The notes beneath the pieces are model-generated. The model worked only from the letters and a program-made list of their open reading frames with translations, searched no databases and was not told where the DNA came from. A DNA stretch of 64,000 bases from Thunnus maccoyii. Its lineage: Eukaryota > Chordata > Actinopteri > Scombriformes > Scombridae. Both the position numbers and the translations under genes were made by a program. The stretch is taken from contig NC_056536.1 of NCBI RefSeq assembly GCF_910596095.1, positions 17,159,291 through 17,223,290 on the forward strand. Direction: 5' to 3'. Positions 22,253 to 37,200 of the stretch are shown piece after piece; within the stretch, counting starts at the first letter, position 1; each line of letters starts with the position of its first letter.

Positions 22253-25200
22253 TTCCTCCTCTCTCCTCTCTCCTCTCTCTACACTCCACATCAGGCCGTC
22301 TGAACGCTTTGTAATAATGAGCACACAGTCAACACCCACTTTTACCTTTTATCAACACACTCAGGTTAGTCATCCTGCATCAAGGGAACATTTCATTTTT
22401 TGTCACATGACACAAGGGGACTTCACAAGTTTCCTCTTTTTTGGGAAAAACCATGTGGAGTTTTCCTTCGAATAACTTCTGTCAGGCTGTTCCAGGGGTG
22501 GGAACTAATTTGTAAATCTATACAACTGTTAGTCCATTGACAGAAATTTAATCAGCAACTATTTTGATGATGAATCATTTAAGTCATTGCTTGAAAGCAA
22601 GAATGCCAAGCATTCACAATGTGAGGATTTGCTGCTCTTCATTATCTTATGTGACAGCAAACTAAATACTTTGGGGGTTTTGGATTGTTGGTCACACATT
22701 TGAAGATCTGAGAAACATCTAATAGACATTTTTCACCATGTTCTGACAATTTATAGATTAAATGTTCAATTGACAAATCTTTTACTCAAGGAGATCTTGG
22801 ATCAAGTATAGTATTCAGTTCTTTTACAAAGTATAGCCTATAGCAGTACTTCCTGACATGAGCAGATAAATCTGAGGGTCCACCAGTTGATTAAAGGGAT
22901 AAAGTTAAAAAAAAACATTTATTTTTTCTTAGTTCTCTTTAATTAGATACTTTCAGGGCCTGTAAAAATCTTTCTCATGAGACAATCCCTAGAAGGAGAA
23001 GTCACTCTTCTTTAGTTGAACTTCTTTCAACCCACAGCGAGGTCATAACCTGTAATGAGGGGTCATAAGTAAACATTGTGTCATTTCAAAGGCACACAAG
23101 GTTGAGAGCCATGTAATGCAGTAATGACTCAATTTAGATTATCACCACATTTCTGGTTTTCTGAGAAACCTTTCCTATTGCCATTTGGAAGAGCATCACT
23201 GAAGAGAACTGGACTGGACTAGAGCACTGGGGCTGTATTCACGTGTCTTATCTCACCATTAGGACTTACTTGTTGCTCTAAAATGATTTGGGAATTATTC
23301 CTACTGAAAGGGGCTTTAGACCAAAAACTTAGAAATCCTTAAGTTAGGACTGTTGTGTCCCTTATTTTTAGGAGATTCTCCAAACTCAGTTAGGAGCTAC
23401 TTTTAGCCTCACACTGTTATGGCCACTTTTAGTAACATCCGGATCTGTAACTGGTAGAAAAGTCTTCAAAAAAGCTTCTTTTTTACATTTACTTGAGTAA
23501 TATTTCAGTCATGTAGTTTTATTTTGTTTGAGTTACATGTTCAAGGACTGTTTCCACCCCTGATCAGCTCCACATACACCCAAACAGAAGACAGAAAGCT
23601 CAGTAACATCCCTCCAACTTGTTGCTCTGTTACAGTGTGAGTGATCCAGGCCTCTTGCAACACGTGTCATAGCAGCATAAAATATACAAAGATTCAGAAA
23701 GATTTGAATGTAGAAAATACACTACCTATCTGTTTATTTTTTGTTAAACACTAGTATGAGGGTTTCTCACAGGTGCTGATTTTGTGCTCCTCACTCCAAA
23801 TTTCAGCATAACCACACCCAGCCTTTATTTTCATCTGTTTAAGACTTTAATTACAGTATCAAACAGCAGAGAACTGCAATCTTCACAGCATTACTCAGAT
23901 AGTCTCATTCTTGAACACTGTGGACCCTCTATGTTTCTGGAATGAAGCCATTATTTGCTTGCCAAAGCTATCAACAGCTACACAGTAAAACCCTCATATG
24001 AAGAGGCTAGCGCAGCAAGAAGCCATTCAGGGCCCTGCTTGTTGACTGCTGTGCAAAGTCTCAGCTATTGTGACAACTACACACTGTACTACGCTGTAGG
24101 CGCTATTATGACAGCTCAAGTCACGTCTTTGTCATGCAGATGACTCACTGCTTGGCTAAGTGTTTGGTTTTGAACAGACATTTTAGATGCATGTAAAGTT
24201 TTTCCAAATGACTGATGGTTGATGATTTGTAGACGTCACGTTTCCCATAAAGAAAGCCTAGAAAAGATTTTTTTTTTTTTTTAATCAACATACTGCTTAT
24301 CCTGCCTGGAGACTGGAACAGTTGTTCTGACTGCCCTGCAGCACAAAGTCAATAACTGTTATTATGTTCAGCCGTGCAGAGCAGATGATTTCTATGCAAG
24401 GGCCAGTAGACTCAACATTTCAGTTGTGTTTTTGACTGGGAAAAGTTTTTCAAGCTCTCTAACCCCAACCCCGCCCTACCCTATAGTACAGTAGCTCCAG
24501 ATTTCCTTTACTTTGTGGGAAAGAACAACACACTTGTATATTTTAGTCTTCTTATCAGTCCTCTTGTCCCTGCACTACTTGCCTCTTGTTTCGAGATAAA
24601 GGTACATCAAAAGCTTTTGTCTTAGTGGTTGGTGCTCTTCAGGAAGACGAGGCCATGGCTTTGTCATCTGGCAGTGGCTATATATCTGAGTGCTTTTTTC
24701 ACATATGCCAAAAAATACTTTGGAAAACTTCTGCTAAATTGAGCAGATTTCTTTCTTTAGTATTTCTCAGCAGAGACGTAACTGGCATCATAGCAGCCTC
24801 GATAAATAACACACTCTCCATAAATGGGTATTTGGACATGGGTTTTTTCCCCTCTTTGGATCACTGCGTTTCTTGCTGCATGATGGCATGCTGCTGCTTG
24901 CTGCTGGATGGATGTGTCTGCATCTGCGCGGTGGGACTGCCCTCTCCTCCCAGACACGGCACGCAGACGTCCCACTGGAATGACAGCAGCCCATAATGAT
25001 GTCATGGGTGCAGCAGCCTTCGCCAGCGTAGTAATATCCCTGGGCTAATGACTTTAACAGCAGCTCTCTACTGTAAATGGTGGAGGGCAGTGGTGGAGGA
25101 GGGGGCGAGTGAGACCCCAGGGTTAGCTTAGACTACTTCATGCGGTCTGCTAATAAAATGCCTGGGTCAGGTCTAACCGGGAGCATGTGCTAAAGGCATC

Positions 25201-28200
25201 GCCTCGCTCCTTCTCGGTCTCTTTTGTCCAGCATCCTCAGAAACAGCTTCAGCTCTGTCTTTTGTGGCTGGAAACAGTTGCCTGGCATTTTCCTTTCTTC
25301 ATTTAACAGGGGAAGTTGCATTGTAGCCAATGATGGTTGGTTCGCTTTACAATGAGAACTGTGTTCCTGCAGGCTGCTTCTGGTGTATATCATGTCATTA
25401 ATTCAGATTGTGATATAGATCTACCTAGACCTCACTCATAGACAAGTGTAGATCCACAACATAGAAGCCACATCTATAAAATTATATCTTGGTCATTGGC
25501 AGCGTTCCTTTAATAGTTTTGGCTCTTTTTCCATCTCTTTGTCCTTGGTAACTCTTACTTATCCTTGGACCGTACAACTTTGTGTGGTTCCAAAATGGAA
25601 ATGGAATCTCTCATTCATTCAACCAGTCAGTGTTTCCTACTTTCCCATTCCCTGAATTCACTCTCACTGTGGGTCTGGCCTCTAAAATAACCTTCTCCAT
25701 ATGACTCTGTTCTTATGAAAACGATGTGAGATGAATGAGTGGCATTTTCAAAGGTGTACGTCTGGCCTGAGATCCTCTTTCAAAGTGCCCGAGCACCAAT
25801 CTGCCGCTGGATTCCTGTGGTCTGGTCGAGACCGAGGCCGCAGGAGAACTCAGAGAGGGAAAATTCCCTTTGAACTGGCTGTCTGCCACCGTTCTCGGTT
25901 GTAATGACTTTACCAACATTTTTAAACAGTGCACACATATTTAAGAGCTGTTATGGGAGAAGCACAGGATTATTTTCACTACTTGATTGCATTGGAAACA
26001 ATCCTAACCGATTTGTCTGCCTCCGCTCAACTCCCGGCATCTTTTATGCGCTGACATCCAGTTGCATCATGCAAAGAAGTGCAATCACAGCTTTTTATTT
26101 GAGGTTTGATTGTTCACAAAAGGAAGTCTCAAGATTAAGTCGCAGCAAATGTTGGGAAAAATACAGAAGGAGAGGTTAGCGTTGAGTCAGTAGTAGTGAA
26201 ATCAGACATGCTGACAATGCGACTCCAGCACCCTGTCTGACATCACTGTTTTCTTGATGGTTGGAGTCTAAAGAAAGCTGCAATGTCTGATAGATGCCAC
26301 TCAAGCGGAACTAATAGAGTCAAGCTGTGCGATGTGTTTTTGGACATGAAACCTAAATCATTTCTCTTTGTTTAATGGCTGTGGCGTTTTATTTATGTGC
26401 CTAACCCTCCTGTTCTCACACACATCACCACCACCTTCCTCTTTTCTAAAAAAGAGAAAAAAAATGTGTTTGTTACGTCACTTAAGTTGGAAGAGAGTGT
26501 ACATCTGGCTCAGCTACCCACCACCGTGTCCCAGGAAGAGGGGGATTATGGGAGTCGAGTGCACACAGTTAACTCAGTTTTAGAGCAGCGGTGCAGGCAG
26601 CACAAGGCTGTCCACCTGGCTTTCTCTGCCCTCGGGCTGCAATTCTCCCAATCTGGGCCGGGCTTTATGGGGAGTTTTAGTGCTTCTCTGCCTCTTTCCT
26701 TGCAGCTATTTTGGAAAGCAAAGGTCAAGTTAAAGACCATGACTGAGCAGATATAACATGTCCACATTCAACATAGATCGTGTACATCAGATCCACCTTA
26801 GTGATTGATTCTGTTAAGCCAGATAGCCAAGAAAGCTAAAGCACATGTAGTTGTTGTCGTTTGATTGAACTTTCACAGATTATCTGTGGGTTTGGATTTA
26901 TTCATACATGCAAAAAACCACTGCATGTGTTTGTCATTTATATGCATATGCGTGTGTGTGTGTGTGTGTGTGTTGGTGGTGGGGGGGGTGTTGTGGGGGT
27001 TTGCATGCTGCTCCAATGCAGCTGCACCAAGGCTGTAGGTTGGAGAAGTGGTTTCCTCCTCAATACAATGGGGACTCTGTCAGTCGGTGTTGTTTTAGAA
27101 AGGGGGCCTCATCCCCTGGTGCCTTTTGTGCAGCTACACTCTTTTTTACGTGGACGCTGAGAGGAACTGCTGTAAGCCTGTTTAAAGAGCCAGTGGATTA
27201 CAGCTTGATGCTACCTCTAGTATACACTAGTGACGTGATGTAATTATTTCCCAGGCCTTCCTTAAATGACTTAAAGGACTTTCTTTATCTTCTCATTTCT
27301 CACATTTTACTTCTGCCTTTTTACAGTGACACTTGGAGTGAATTATCTAGAAATAAAGGGGGACTTTTTATGATGTACGACTAACAACATAATTCAGCAG
27401 TTGTCATGTGTCTTGATTTTTTTTTCTTTTGGTTTTACTTTTTGTTCCCTTTATTATTTTATCACTGTTTCTCCTTCCAACTCTGACTTCCTCTAAGGAG
27501 ACAAATGCTTAGAAAGATTATTTGATTCAAAACTTTTATTCCCACTCAGCTCAGGCTCAGATTTGTTGCCCTTTCTCTTTGGCCGACCTTCATCTCTTTA
27601 ACTGGGCAGTGTGTCAAAAGGCCTGGCCCGGCATGAGTTATTGAGGCATTCATGTACCTGCATTCCTGACATTCCCTGTGAATATCGTCTGTTGGCTGGG
27701 GCTTCCCTGGGTCCTGCATGGACGCACAGAGAAGAACAAACAGGATGTTCGCAACACAGGAATGAACGAATACCTCTGATTCATGACCAATTGTAGTATT
27801 TATTTATAACTCAGTGCTAGCTCTACATGTGTATCTTTGTTTGTGTTCACACTTCCTAGATTTGTTAAAAAAAAACAAACGAACTAGACAATGTGGTTGG
27901 TGCAAAATTTTGCCAGGTGGGATATCTGTAAAAGTTTGACGTCACTGTTATTTTGGACGCTTGTATCGGATAAAAACAACTTCCTAGATAAGGACATGTA
28001 AACAAGAGTGCATTTCAAGTTCGCTCACATTTGAAGCTCGAGGAACATCTGGCTCCAGAAGGACCTTGAGCTCCGGACATTTGCGTCTTTATCTTAGGCA
28101 GTGGCCGTTAGTTTGGCTTCAAAGACGCCTGTGATGATAATGGCTAGCTTGGACACAGCTATCACTGCTGTCGATCACTGCTACGTCACCGAGTAAATAA

Positions 28201-31200
28201 ATGGATTAGCAAATGCGTTCTGGGAGGCGGTTCTTGATTTATCAACTGAAAACGGCATTGCACCAACTTCCTGTTGCTTTGACTGGCTGTGGAATGTACA
28301 TTTGGGTTGAGTGTTGTAAAGAACGGACTGGAGGGAAAGTTATTCTCTCAACACAGTGACTTAGAGGTCACAGACTCGAAGACGCAAGTTCATGGGAGAA
28401 GAGAGGGAGCTAGAAGCCATTCAGGCTGGAGAGGGGAAGGTAGTGGACCGGCATGAAATGCTAAAGAAGGCCTGAAACTGAAACCACAGCTGTAAACTGT
28501 GTCTCATTTAACTCCTGATTTAATGGGGATTTAACACTTCATGAAATGAGTTGCAAACCTCCCTTAGGGAAAGTTTCAGCCAACCACTGTTTCTGTTCAC
28601 TGTTACAGATAGTAGTTTTGATTAATCAAGTAGTCTATCAACAGAAAATAAACAGACAGCAATTCCCATAATCGATTAAGTCATCTATCAAGCAGAAATT
28701 CCAAACAATCACTTGTTCTAGCTTCTCTGATACAAGGATTTGCTGCTTTTCTTAATTATAAATTGAGTATATTTGGGTCAGACAGAACTAGTAAATTGGA
28801 CTGCAGGAATTGTGAATTTAATATTTAATAAGAAAAGCAGCAACTCCTCATGTTTATGGAGCTGAAATCAAAGAATGTTTGGCTTTTTTGCTTGAAAGTT
28901 GACTGAAATGATGAATTGATTATCAAAATAGCTGCTGATATGTTATCCCCTGATGGACTGATCGATTAATCGTTCTACAACATGTAATTGATTAACCTGG
29001 AAATTTTATTTCCAATGATTTATCAATGAGTCATTATTTGCAGCCATAATACATGTCTTGCTATAAAACTACATCAACTGATGTCAAGATAACAAGGGTT
29101 TATTTTTTTGTATAACACAGAATTTTCAAGCACTTAATGTTTGGTGTGTTACAGAGTTTTCACTAACCACATGCTTTAGGTCTCACATGTCAGGAATGTG
29201 GTTTTCCTGCTGACAGTAGATTTGCATGTAAATGAGGTGCTTGCGCTTACCTGTTATGTTAATATCTTAATAAACAAGTTCTTAACTGAGTCTGTTTATG
29301 TTTTCTTTGCAAACAAGAAACAGCATCAGTAGGAGTAGACAGGGAAACTTTTACTTCTCCGCCTGTTAGAAAAACATCTTCCCCTCTGCTTTCTGTCCCT
29401 CCCACCTCCAGTCTCTGTCTTTTGGAGAACTGGTAGCATTTGCTCTGTTGGCCTCACAGTCTTCCAGCATCTTTGTGCAAGACCCATGCTTTGTTGTGAT
29501 TGCCTAGTTCGGGTTACCTCGCGAAAGAGCGATAGGACGATCAGATGTCTGTTCAGAGAAAGGGGGGCAGTGTTTTCTCACACTCTGCTCTGTTGCTTTC
29601 AATTCAGTGGGCCTTACCTGGAAGCTGGAAAAACACCTAGAGTTCTTTCATGCATAAACACATTGTCAGAGTGGATGTGCAAAAACACACACACACAAAC
29701 ACACACACGCACGCTTGTGTTACACATAGCAGCCTCAGAACAAATCTAACATTACTCAGAGCCGTTTTTGATTTCCTGGCGAGTAGAGGAAGTCCCTGCA
29801 GCCCTGTGACGACAAGAGCTGAGGCTCTCATCCTGTCTCCTCTCATTGTGTTCCAACATTGAGGAAAAGGAGAAAGCCAAACAATAGCACTGACAGCAAC
29901 ATTCATTAATAAAAAGCTAATGTAATAAATATATCTTTGGATGCTGTCACAGAATGATTCACTATTAAGTTTGCCGTATAAGACGTCATTCTATCAGGTC
30001 ATCTGTTCTACTGAACCCCACCTCGTGTAATCTGTTGCAAGTCTACGTGACCTGTACATGACACCCTTCCTGTCCTTTGCATCTATGAGGGTGTAGACAC
30101 TTATTTATTTCTCTCCTTTTGTTTTTTTCTGAGCTACACATTTATCTTGACCTATATCCATCCACCTCTGGCATAGGAACTGCTGCATCACTTTCTTCTC
30201 TTGTTGTGAGGGCAACATATGCTCAGTTAATATGCTTAAAGAAAACATCCCAGGTCCCATATTCATTGTGTTTTCTTTGCCTCCTTCTTGGCTCCACTTC
30301 CTGACAGGGATCAGTGGCCTGGCTTTTTCCACCCTCCTCAGACAGTAACCTTCATTAAAGAGCTACAGGTCTTATCTTTCCCCTCACTGGCTGGTCTGGT
30401 ATTTTCCTTTGTTACTGGATTATTGAAGTATTTTCTGAAGAGTGTTGCTTTTTCATTTATAGCCAAGCGGCTTTGAAACTATATATGCTAGTGCCTTAAC
30501 TGTTTGTGGAGAAAAGAGAAGAAGCAGCCAATAACATTTCTCTGAGATTATTAACAATAACATTAGCAATGTGCATGTTCTGTTTGCTGGTTTGTTGTTC
30601 TTGAAAAGTAAGAATCAGGCCAAATATCTGAGTGTTATCATGAAAGATCTAAAATCGAAATTTTAAGCCGCCATGTCCGATATGTTGCAACATCAGCCTT
30701 TCATCCTCTGTAAAATAAAGCAGTCAGGGGGAGTAATGTCCAAACAGGATCTGGAAAAGCTGATCCATGCTTTTTTCTCAGTAGATTAAATTAATGTAAC
30801 TGTTTCTTTTCAGGCTTCAGCTGCTCAGAGTCAAAACAAAAAGATTACTCTATTAAAGGGTCAGATGTTAAATGATAAATACAAATAAGTGGCTGGGTTA
30901 GGACATTGTTATTTTATGATTTATAGTTCTAATATTCTGATTTCCAAATATGAATTATGTTTTAACCTTTTCTGTTGTTTTCTATTATTAATCTTTTAAT
31001 TTAATCTGGTTGTGTTCTTCTTTATATATGAAATGTGCTGTACAGTACATGAACAACTAAATTACCTCGCCTTTGTCTCAAATGCGTTTTAAGCTCAGTT
31101 CATTGTTGTCTTTGGCTGTTACCCTCAGTTATGTTGGCTGGGCAGCTTCCAGTTGAGTCGTGCCATAGGTCCCTTCTTCCTGGACCCCACCCTGATGAGC

Positions 31201-34200
31201 AGACACTCAGACTTGTTGGGGGTAAAAGAGGGCCGTCTGGGCCTCTGACTGAACTGCCACAGGCTCTGTCCAGCTTAGTAAGCTGTTCAGCCGCCCACTC
31301 TTTTCCCTCTGAACTGATGACAACTAGGTCTGGCCTGTGTAAACCTATCAAAGTAGATAAAAAGACAGATTCTGCATTTCCAACCCAATGATAAAGCACC
31401 AAAGAGAGAATCACACTGGATGCATTTCCTTAGTAGACCACATAAATGGGATAAGGAAAAGCATAATACCTTTCTAAATGAATGAAGAATAAAGTTTTTT
31501 AGTATTATGTCATGTATGGGCTTATAAGATACCAGATATTAATATTCATATTTCCAAACAATATTGCAAAAAGTCCAAAGATTAAGAAAATCAGTTCAAA
31601 TCTTTTTCACAATCACCTTTTCAGAATTTGACTGGTCAATATATCACTAAAAAAACCTTACCATATAATACTGGAGACATCAGAGTAAATACTACTTAAA
31701 TAGCTCTTATTACCCTCCATTCCAGGCTTTTGAGACAAAGTTAGCAAACTTAACCACATTTAAATGAAACAACCAGTCCATTTTTTGATGATATTTACAC
31801 CAGATTATTTCAGGGTTTCATTGGGCCATCACAAGGCAAGTTAACATCAGAGTGTGTACAATACAAAAGAAAATATAGTTAAAATATAACCAAAGAGATC
31901 TTGCAGAATAAAACTCTGTTGCAAGCCTGGCAACAACCTTGGAAGCAACTTGGGCAACACAGAGCCATTCTGCAACAGTCTCAAATGAAGAGTCATTTAG
32001 TTTTGGTGCATGTTGGTTTTATATCTTATCCCGGCTCAAAGTGTGAAGCTGTGAGAAAGATCGGGGGGGGGGGGAACATCCTGTCGCTCTTTTCCATTTG
32101 TTTCTCTGGGAGCCTTTGGCCGGAGTTGCAGGTCATAAACTCAACTCAAGGCTAATTGTAAATCAGCTCGGATTAGGAAGCTGTCCAGTTGAGGGCAGAT
32201 GGAGTTGCCCTGTCGACTGTGATGTCTGAGGTGACCAGCACTTCCCTTGGCTGTGGGGGTGACTGTGCGTGACTTGAGCACTCTGCTGAGTCCCTGATGG
32301 CTCTCTTGGACTCTCCATGCCTCCTTAACCGGCAACCTGACCCCCGTCAACTACTTTAACTGTTGAGTTTTTAAAACCTCTGTCCTCCTCCTTCAATGGC
32401 TCAAATGTCTCTCTGTTTTTGAGTTTATACCGTCTACATTTGCCTGTGAATAGTCCTCCTCCACACATCCTTTTCCTTCTTAGCTCTACTTTTTGTTTCT
32501 TTCTTTTGTTTGTGCTCTTTATCTTTTTCTTCTTATCTGCCTGTTATTTACCCTAGGTTTGCAACTAATGGCTATTTTGCACTGTCAATTAAATGAATTA
32601 GACTGTCAAGCATAGTTTTGAGTAATCTTTTTATTCTAAACAGTGAAAAGTGCCCATAATTTCTCAGAGACCAAGGTAACATCTTCAAATTGCTTGTTTT
32701 GTCTGACATTTAGAAAGCTGGAACTAGCAAATGTTTGCTGTTTTGCTTGATAAATGACTTAAATGATTAACCATTAAAAATGTAAATTAATTTTCTGTCA
32801 GTTACTCTGTCAGAGTAGTCAAATTCCTTCCAATATATCCTTTGTCTCTTTATTCATTTACTTACTGCTTTGTGGCTGATTTATGTGCAAGAGAAAAGCA
32901 AAAAAGATTCATATTTTGGTCTTTTAACAAGCTCATAAACTATATTATAGTTTAAAACTCTGGAGTTTTTCATTCTGTTTGGAAACTCTGTCTCTTGTTC
33001 TGGCTCACAAAAGGGGCCCTAATGATGGGAGAGATAGTGTTGATAATAGAACCAGTTCATCTGGTTGCGCAGTGTCCTGGTGTTGTGTTTTAGCCGGATT
33101 TTGCTCTACACAGCACCAGGGGGCATATTCTGACCCTGCCCACCAGCCATTGTTAGCGATTTTCTATGAGGAAAAAAATATAGCTCAAATGTCAAAGGAT
33201 GGGAATGGCACAGTACCAAACCAAAACAAAGCTTCATATTGAATCCTTTGTCGAGCCATTCTCAGGTCAAACAAGAAAGGCCTTGCTGGAGGAGAGAGTA
33301 TGTGGGCAGTGTGGCAACATAACAAGCACCAAACATTTTTGGCATTACTGTAGTATTTTACCCCTGAAAATAAGTAAGTAAATAAAGCTACTAAATGATG
33401 TGCCTTTGCTCCTTCTCCCACGTAAGACTACTTCTTTTTAGCTTTTTATAAACACGGGAAGTGCAAGATTGTATCAGTGTGGGAGAAAGTGAAATGAAAT
33501 TAGCTAAATTGGGTTACTTGGTTCAAATTACCCAAATCTAGTCAGAAAGGAAACATCCCTTCTGCTTTTTGCCTTGTTGCGGGAGAAACCTTTTCTCTAT
33601 ACGCTCAATCAGTCAAGCAGTACTTTTTTTTAAAACCCATTTTAACTTTGTTACCTCACACACATCTGCACACAGTCCCACCTGCATTTGTTTACAATCC
33701 CTTAGGCTCTAACAGACAAAGAGCAGAACATTATGAAACATCAATGTCTTCAGTGTGTTTTCATTGCTTATAATGACTCTCCTATAAAGCAGAAGGCAGG
33801 GCTCCTCGTGCAATTCTCAATATTATACTGTTTCCACTTCTAATTAATGTTTTCGCCATTTTCAACTTTTGCTCTTTTGTCTTTACTAAATGAATGAGCA
33901 TCTGCGTTTGTGTCTGGTCTGTTTGTTTTCCAGTAAGTCAAGATTAAATTAGCACAAAAGGGGACCTTGCTCTTTGCCTGTTTGCCCCACAGTTCTACTT
34001 TAGTATGCATGACTGAGTAAGAAAACAGAGAGGAACAGGCTTCGGGCCTGGCCAGATGCTGGAGCAGATATCTGGGTTTATTATTTCATTTACATTAAAA
34101 CCAAGCTTATGTTACATTATCCGGAGTTTAAAATAAGGTTATTATTTATTGTACTAGTTTTTAATCAGTGACCAATGCTAATCAAGAAAGTGGACCAACC

Positions 34201-37200
34201 CTAATTAACCGTTTTCCATTTATTTTTAAAAAATAGCTTTTAAAAACTGCAGGTTGTATCCACTTTTTTGTTAAAAGTGCTTAGAGACTCACATTATTCA
34301 TTAGAGACAGATACAGATGGGAGATGCTACTCTTCACTTCCTTGTACGACTTTCCTAAAGACTGTGTTGTAGGTAAAAATCTCTCCCAGGAGAGACAAAA
34401 GAGGAGAGAGCAGCTTGGGGGTCAGACAAGAGAGAAAATTTACTACTATAAACTACTACTATAAACAGGACACATTCCTCCTGTAATTCTGGACATCTGG
34501 TATGCATGTTGCTTCTCTTTTCTCTCCTGTGTGGGATTTGTAAAGCCCTTAATGTCAAAGGCCCAATATATAACATCTTGGCACTGCTTTTCACTACAGT
34601 TACAGCCTGTTATAGTCTTTCAGGCATTTTATTTTTGCATTTCTTGTATCTGTTTATAAAGGGCTTTTCTATAGCATCCATTGACAGTTTAAGGTTACTG
34701 CATGTGTTTTTGAGTGTGTTTTGTAATTTGTGGTTGCAAAAAAGAAGATACAGAAGCACCTTTTCTTTAGCTCTGTCTTCTTTAGACAACGTGATTCATG
34801 ATGTGCTGATGGAGTGAGTAATGTGGTCCTAATGTGGAAAACGAATTTTAAAATACTCACATGTGATATTCCACCCCTGCCAGTGACTGAGTGGTTGTCA
34901 TAGGAACAAGAATATATGTTTTTTTCCATCTGTCAAACGCATATTGGCCCCGCCAGTGGCAAAATGCCAGTGTGAACATCACGTCTGGCGTGGGATGGGT
35001 TAATAACAGTGCAGGGTGTTTTAGACGGGAGACTGAGTTATAGCTGCAGGTTAAAAAGTCAAGCTGACAGGCCGTTTGTGGCCAGGCTTATGGGGTACTG
35101 TTGATACGGGTGTAAATGAGGGTTCCCAGTGCAAACAATCCCTCATGTTTCTTCAAAGAGAAACGCTGAGGCGATCAGTTTCAGGGCCTGGCGAGCTCCC
35201 CTCATATTGTTGCGCTTCCTCATTTTTAAGATTTCCATGTCAACCCCTGTTTACACGCTCTTGGCTCAGTCACGGAAGTAATTAGTCAGCTTGTGTTATA
35301 TAGTTTTTGTTATTTTTCGACAGTCATCACGAGGACATAAAACGCTTAAGTGCATTGGTCTTCAAACATAAATTAGAGCATTAAGGCTTTAATTTGAGCC
35401 ACAGTAAACTGGCCGCCTCAGGACGTCTCGTGTGTGTGTTTTTATGGCTGGATTAGATGACAGGGCTCGTAATAGGCTCGTACTCTGATAGTGGCTGAGA
35501 GACTGAAAGTGTTGCCTGAATGATAGTGAGACAGAGAGCACAGAGGAGATGCGGATCATCTCCTGTGGCAGGATGTTGAAAGTCAACACAGGACGTGAGG
35601 TCATGCTGTAAGTCCCCAAAGTTTCAGCGTTGGCGCCAAAGGCCTATAAAGTACCGGTTACTGACACCCACTCAGTGACTGCTGCTATAAATAGTCAAAC
35701 ACACAGATAACAAAGAAATATGCAGCGATAAAAAGATATATCTCGAGATGATTCTGAGGAACTGATTCATGCATTAATCTCACCCACATTAGATTACTGT
35801 AATGCACTTTTTTGCTGGTTTACTCAAACAAACAATAAGAAGGCTCCTGCTCATTCAGAATGCAGCAGAGTAGGATCCCTAGAATAAGATCCACATCTGG
35901 TGAAGGTGCTTCAAGCTACTTTGGTCCTGTGCTCAGTCTTCCTGATGAGCTGACATCTGTCACATTCAAAAAATAAACTGAAAATGTTCTGTTTCCTGAG
36001 GCTTATAATTAGTTATTATGTGTCTGTGGTATGTCAGTGTCTTTGGGTGGGTGCTGGTTATCAGTGTTGTGTGTTCTTGCATTTTATGTTTTTTTTCATA
36101 TTCTCATGGCACTTCTTGTTGCTGTATGCACTTTAATGTAAAACACACTGACTTTATCTGTAATGAAATGTGCCATATATAGATGAAAGTGCTTCGCCTT
36201 GCCATAAATTAATCTAATTCCTATATTTTATATTTTCAGAATTCTATGAACCTGCCTCCAGACAAAGCCCGGCTCCTCAGACAATATGACAATGAGAAGA
36301 AATGGGACCTCATCTGCGACCAGGTGCATTCAGAAATTCTGATTCATGACCAAACCTGCACTGCAAATGCACACACACCTCATTACCTTAACTCATTCTG
36401 CAAAAAAAACATCTTGTCTTTCATTGCCAGTGAAATTACATTCTTTTGTGTATCTTCTTTGGGCTTCAGGAGAGGTTTCAAGTCAAGAATCCACCTCACA
36501 CCTACATCCAGAAAATACGAGGATACTTAGATCCCGGAGTCACGCGAAAGGTGGGGAATTATAAATAACCTTTCAGACACTTCCTCCAATTAGAAAGAAC
36601 TGCTATAAAGTAAAATCTGGACAGTGATAAATGTGCAGCAACAATCTGATTCCATTGTCTGTCGCAGAAGTTTCGCAGGCGGGTGCAGGAATCTACAAAA
36701 GTCTTGAGGGAGCTGGAGATATCGCTGAGGACAAACCACATCGGGTAATCAATTCATTTCTCTATACAGATTTGTTTATTGGTGCACAAAGCTTGAGGAA
36801 ACCATGTTATTGTTTTCCCTTGTAAAGAATAGTCCTTTCTCTGCTCTTGCTGCTGCAGGGACCCAGAGCTCTCTCTGGTGCCCAGATCTCCCCCCATTGT
36901 TCTAACTTGCCAAGCTCTGCAGCTCCACTTCATAGAGCTGGTCCTCATAATGCCCAGATGGTAGCCATTGTGCTGCTGCCTCGTCCACTCCCCCATAGTG
37001 TGGAGCAGGAAGCTTTGTTGTGTATGCCAGAGGGGCAGGAAGACCGGCTGACCAATGCTGAACCCAGTGAAAAGCAGAAAAACACACACACAAGGATACT
37101 TTTATGTTTACACATTTCTCACATACCAAAGCAAACATCCTCTTTGTGATGTTTTATCTTTTTTGGTCACATATTTCCACTCTGCACAGTTTACCCTGCA

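Larger units (their letters stand above)
21559..36239 (+). other. fmnl3: fmnl3 intron 1, 14.7 kb, repeats but no gene
   Basis: No spliced coding frame is recognisable. Contents include CT-rich sequence (21888-21960), a run of 31 C (22219-22249), a degraded hAT-type repeat (about 22500-22800), and a fish repeat with 'gtattcacgtgtcttatctc' (about 23230-23420). Also present are a (GT)n with poly-G (26950-27000), (AC)n (29687-29710), further gattaatcga-type repeat copies (about 28610-29050 and 32570-32820), a G11 run near 32065 and a LINE remnant (35740-36205). Such a long first intron is a likely place for enhancers, but none can be named from sequence. Confidence 0.6.

Noticed and set aside
22115..22339. 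Poly-Gly / poly-Pro frames at the poly-C run
   Set aside because: Produced by the homopolymer; not coding.
22493..23562. Possible 1.07-kb hAT element from CAGGGGTGGGAA to TTTCCACCCCTG
   Set aside because: The ends look right but the flanking octamers match at only four of eight positions. The inside seems to be several different repeats, so one element is not supported.
24586..25005. Open frames on both strands in fmnl3 intron 1
   Set aside because: No splice context, no family similarity, and no conserved start. They overlap each other as expected of chance.
27890..28270. MITE with ttggtgcaa / ttgcaccaa ends
   Set aside because: Only about 10 bases of inverted match and no target duplication.
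36847..37149. 100-residue open frame in fmnl3 intron 4
   Set aside because: It lies in an intron, has low-complexity composition, and is mirrored by equal-length frames on the other strand.
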